This document shows positions 62,154 to 64,000 of a DNA stretch of 64,000 nt, in pieces. Made by a program: the position numbers and the translations under genes. The notes beneath the pieces were generated by a model that saw only the letters and a list, made by a program, of their open reading frames with translations, made no database searches and was not told the origin of the DNA. The stretch lies in assembly GCF_019042245.1 (NCBI RefSeq), contig NZ_JAHQCX010000017.1, forward strand, positions 57,772 through 121,771, given 5' to 3'. The stretch's first letter is position 1. Each line of letters begins with the position of its first letter. The stretch is from Diplocloster modestus (lineage in GTDB: Bacteria > Bacillota > Clostridia > Lachnospirales > Lachnospiraceae).

Positions 62154-63338
62154 CTATAGTGATTCCTTTCTGTAATGCACATCGCAGGAACACAGAGCCT
62201 CGCACCCGTCTTCGGTCACCAGATAGCCATTTTCCAGTCTCATTCCACCCCAGTCATTCAGGAACATGGGAATATCAATGGAGAACACCATGTTCTTCTG
62301 AAGGGTCAGATCCAGTTTGGAGGACAGGATCGGCGGTTCGAATTCAATTGTACCGGTGCTGTGGATACCGGTATAAGCGAAATGGCTTCCCATCCCGGCC
62401 TCCTCTATGTATTTTCTGGAAATCGCATCCATCTCCCGCGCCGACACACCCGGACGGAGCATCTTCCTGGTTTCTTCCTGTGCATACATGACTAATTCTA
62501 TATAGCGCTTCACATCATCCGCCGGTGTCCCAAGTACAAAGGGGCGGCCAATCGCGCCGTGATAACCTTCATATCTGGGGGCGATCGTGGCAACCACCAG
62601 ATCTCCCTTTTCAATCTTACGGAAAGTAGTTCTGGACAGGATCGGTGATGTGTTCTCCCGGCCGGAATTGATCATCATGGAGATCCCCATTCCTTCCGCG
62701 CCCATCTTCCGCATCACATATTCCGCCTCAGCGGCGATCTCCCGTTCCGTGATTCCTTCCCGGATGCTTTCATATACTTTCTGCATCCCCGCCTCAGCGA
62801 TCTGATAGGCATAACGGATCACTTCGATCTCATTTTCCGTCTTCACGGCCCGCAGCATGGACATGGATGAATCCATATCCATCATATGTTCTTCTCCAAA
62901 CTGGCCGATCAGGGTATGATACAAGTCATAGGGAACAGCCGATTTGCCGGCGATCCCCACATTCGTAATCTTTCTCCCGGAGCTTTCCTCCAGTTCCCGG
63001 ATCACAACTTCCAAACTGGTAACCTCACAGTACGGGTACTCTTCATCCGGATGCAGAAATTCCCAAATCGCTTTCACATTTTTGCATTTGGAAGACAGAA
63101 GTGCGAACTCCACCGACTCGGCACCGGTTATAATGCAGGGTTCCCCCACGGCCGGCACCAGCACAAAAGCCGCCTCAAATTGGGGTTCATAATCCACCAG
63201 CCATCTGGAATAAGCCTGTCCATAAACATAACGGTCATCCGCGTAAGCTGCCACCAGATCCACCTTCTGCTCTTCCATCAACGCCTGAACCTTTTTCCAT
63301 CTGTCTGCAAATTCCTGCTCTCTGATTACCGGTCTCAT
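62154..63338 (-). CDS. M24 (pita-bread fold) family hydrolase, metal ligands apparently lost
   Basis: 394 residues from ATG 63338 (AAGGAG upstream). N-terminal creatinase-like domain (about 1-160), then the M24 domain. Where prolidases have D-x-G and S-D the protein has VVATIAPRYEGYHGAIGRPF (about 248-267), i.e. Thr251 and Ala262 replace the two metal Asp; GIHSTGTIEFEPP keeps the His, and GMRLENGYLV keeps the last Glu. This pattern resembles metal-independent members such as creatinase rather than Xaa-Pro peptidase. First gene of the cassette. Confidence 0.85.
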   Translation of the reverse strand: MRPVIREQEFADRWKKVQALMEEQKVDLVAAYADDRYVYGQAYSRWLVDYEPQFEAAFVLVPAVGEPCIITGAESVEFALLSSKCKNVKAIWEFLHPDEEYPYCEVTSLEVVIRELEESSGRKITNVGIAGKSAVPYDLYHTLIGQFGEEHMMDMDSSMSMLRAVKTENEIEVIRYAYQIAEAGMQKVYESIREGITEREIAAEAEYVMRKMGAEGMGISMMINSGRENTSPILSRTTFRKIEKGDLVVATIAPRYEGYHGAIGRPFVLGTPADDVKRYIELVMYAQEETRKMLRPGVSAREMDAISRKYIEEAGMGSHFAYTGIHSTGTIEFEPPILSSKLDLTLQKNMVFSIDIPMFLNDWGGMRLENGYLVTEDGCEALCSCDVHYRKESL

Positions 63339-63365
63339 CCTTCTATTCTCCTTTTTCATCCATGT

Positions 63366-63424
63366 GCTAACGCGTTTTCTAAATTTCTTTAGTTTAATTT
63401 TAGCATCATTTTAGAAAAAGTCAA
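63366..63424 (-). promoter_or_regulatory. M24 operon promoter with LacI-type operator
   Basis: Minus strand: TTGACT at 63424-63419, a 16-bp spacer and TAAAAT at 63402-63397. A dyad with central CG, core AACGCGTT (63369-63376) within GCTAACGCGTTTTC, lies 20 bp after the -10, a typical repressor position. Confidence 0.65.
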
Positions 63425-64000
63425 GTAGAAAACTAAAATATTTTTGTAAATGCCCCATTTAATTTTGAATTCTTCGATCATTCTTTTGATTGATTCGCCA
63501 TATTTTTTTGTATTTTTGCTATTTCATCAACACAATGCACAATTCAAGCCTTTCAATCCGGTCCACGATCTAAACTCAAAATAAATATTCTTATTTTATA
63601 TAGCTAAAATATTTTAGTTATTTTGTTTCCTATTACCCTAAAATCCACCTTATCTACGGTAACCGATTCCCGACTTCAGATCATCCATATTCTATGGGAA
63701 ATCCGCTCCATGCAGCCCACATTCCAAACACCCCTTCAAGTTTACACCCCCTTCCGGCCGTATCTTTTCTTCCGCTCAATCCTAACACCTGATGTTCTTC
63801 AAAAGCTTCTGCCCGTCCATAAGTCATCCATGAAGTCATGCCCCCATTTTAAGCAAGGCCATATCTCTATTTTAAGCGATTCCTCCGTAATTGGCAAATA
63901 TTCGTTTTCATACTTAATTTACTCCTGAAATGAAAAAGTAAATTCCACTCTCTTTTCTTGCGGTAGCATTTACTTCTGTACAGTTGATATTTACTCTTTC
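63425..64000. other. AT-rich region without a convincing gene
   Basis: This stretch is richer in A+T than the coding regions and has no well-placed ribosome binding site. A 101-codon open frame at 63623-63928 on the plus strand lacks one and does not look protein-like. The sequence probably holds the upstream regulatory region of a gene outside the window. Confidence 0.5.

Noticed and set aside
63623..63928. 101-codon open frame near the right edge
   Set aside because: No ribosome binding site, AT-rich non-coding look, no recognisable domain.

Overview
The window reads as chromosomal DNA of a low-to-mid G+C Firmicute of the class Clostridia, most likely a Lachnospiraceae relative. This is inferred from gene content: SepF and RecU, a short HisG with HisZ, MinCDE in one operon with MreBCD, DUF4321 and DUF1653 proteins, and a Re-type citrate synthase family enzyme beside NADP-isocitrate dehydrogenase. 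Strong AGGAGG-type ribosome binding sites and TTGACA/TATAAT promoters are visible throughout. No rRNA, tRNA, CRISPR array, phage or complete insertion sequence was seen. Most genes lie on the minus strand.

Layout. 1-2.3 kb: the first codons of a probable tgt, then a BlaR1-like M56 sensor protease and its BlaI repressor with two operators on a consensus promoter. 2.3-7.4 kb: a composite inverted repeat, a CtpE-like P-type ATPase, a cupin, aroC and a small membrane protein. 7.5-13.1 kb: a histidine operon, hisZ-hisG-hisD-hisB-hisIE, whose last gene carries an extra N-terminal HisA/HisF-like domain. 13.1-20.8 kb: recU, lepB, a cytidylate-kinase-like gene, an rluD-type synthase, lspA, aroB, sepF, yggS and an HlyD-like protein. 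20.9-23.2 kb: small genes, including an AT-rich HAD hydrolase. 23.3-33.6 kb: a cell-shape and division operon read radC-mreB-mreC-mreD-mrdA-minC-minD-minE-rodA-mgsA-dac. 33.7-44.1 kb: DUF4321, two flavoproteins, an Alum_res PLP enzyme, miaA, mutL and mutS. 44.3-48.2 kb: a membrane Cache-GGDEF-EAL protein divergent from a two-HTH GntR protein. 48.3-51.7 kb: citrate synthase family enzyme, GntR(FCD) regulator and icd, with a promoter-overlapping palindrome. 51.9-53.4 kb: DUF1653 and a GATase1-like protein. 53.5-63.4 kb: a catabolic-type cassette with an M24 pita-bread enzyme that seems to have lost metal ligands, two LacI regulators, an M28 peptidase, a ribose-type ABC importer and an M20 deacylase.

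The least explained material is (i) the 53.5-63.4 kb hydrolase/ABC cassette, which lacks sugar kinases and glycosidases, (ii) several intergenic palindromic elements (2371-2615, 5172-5247, 38174-38247, 53487-53557, 59683-59943), three of them copies of one family, (iii) an RNA structure that would bury the radC ribosome binding site, and (iv) a structured leader and Phe-rich mini-ORF before aroB. All protein functions are read from motifs and family resemblance by eye; no database search was run.
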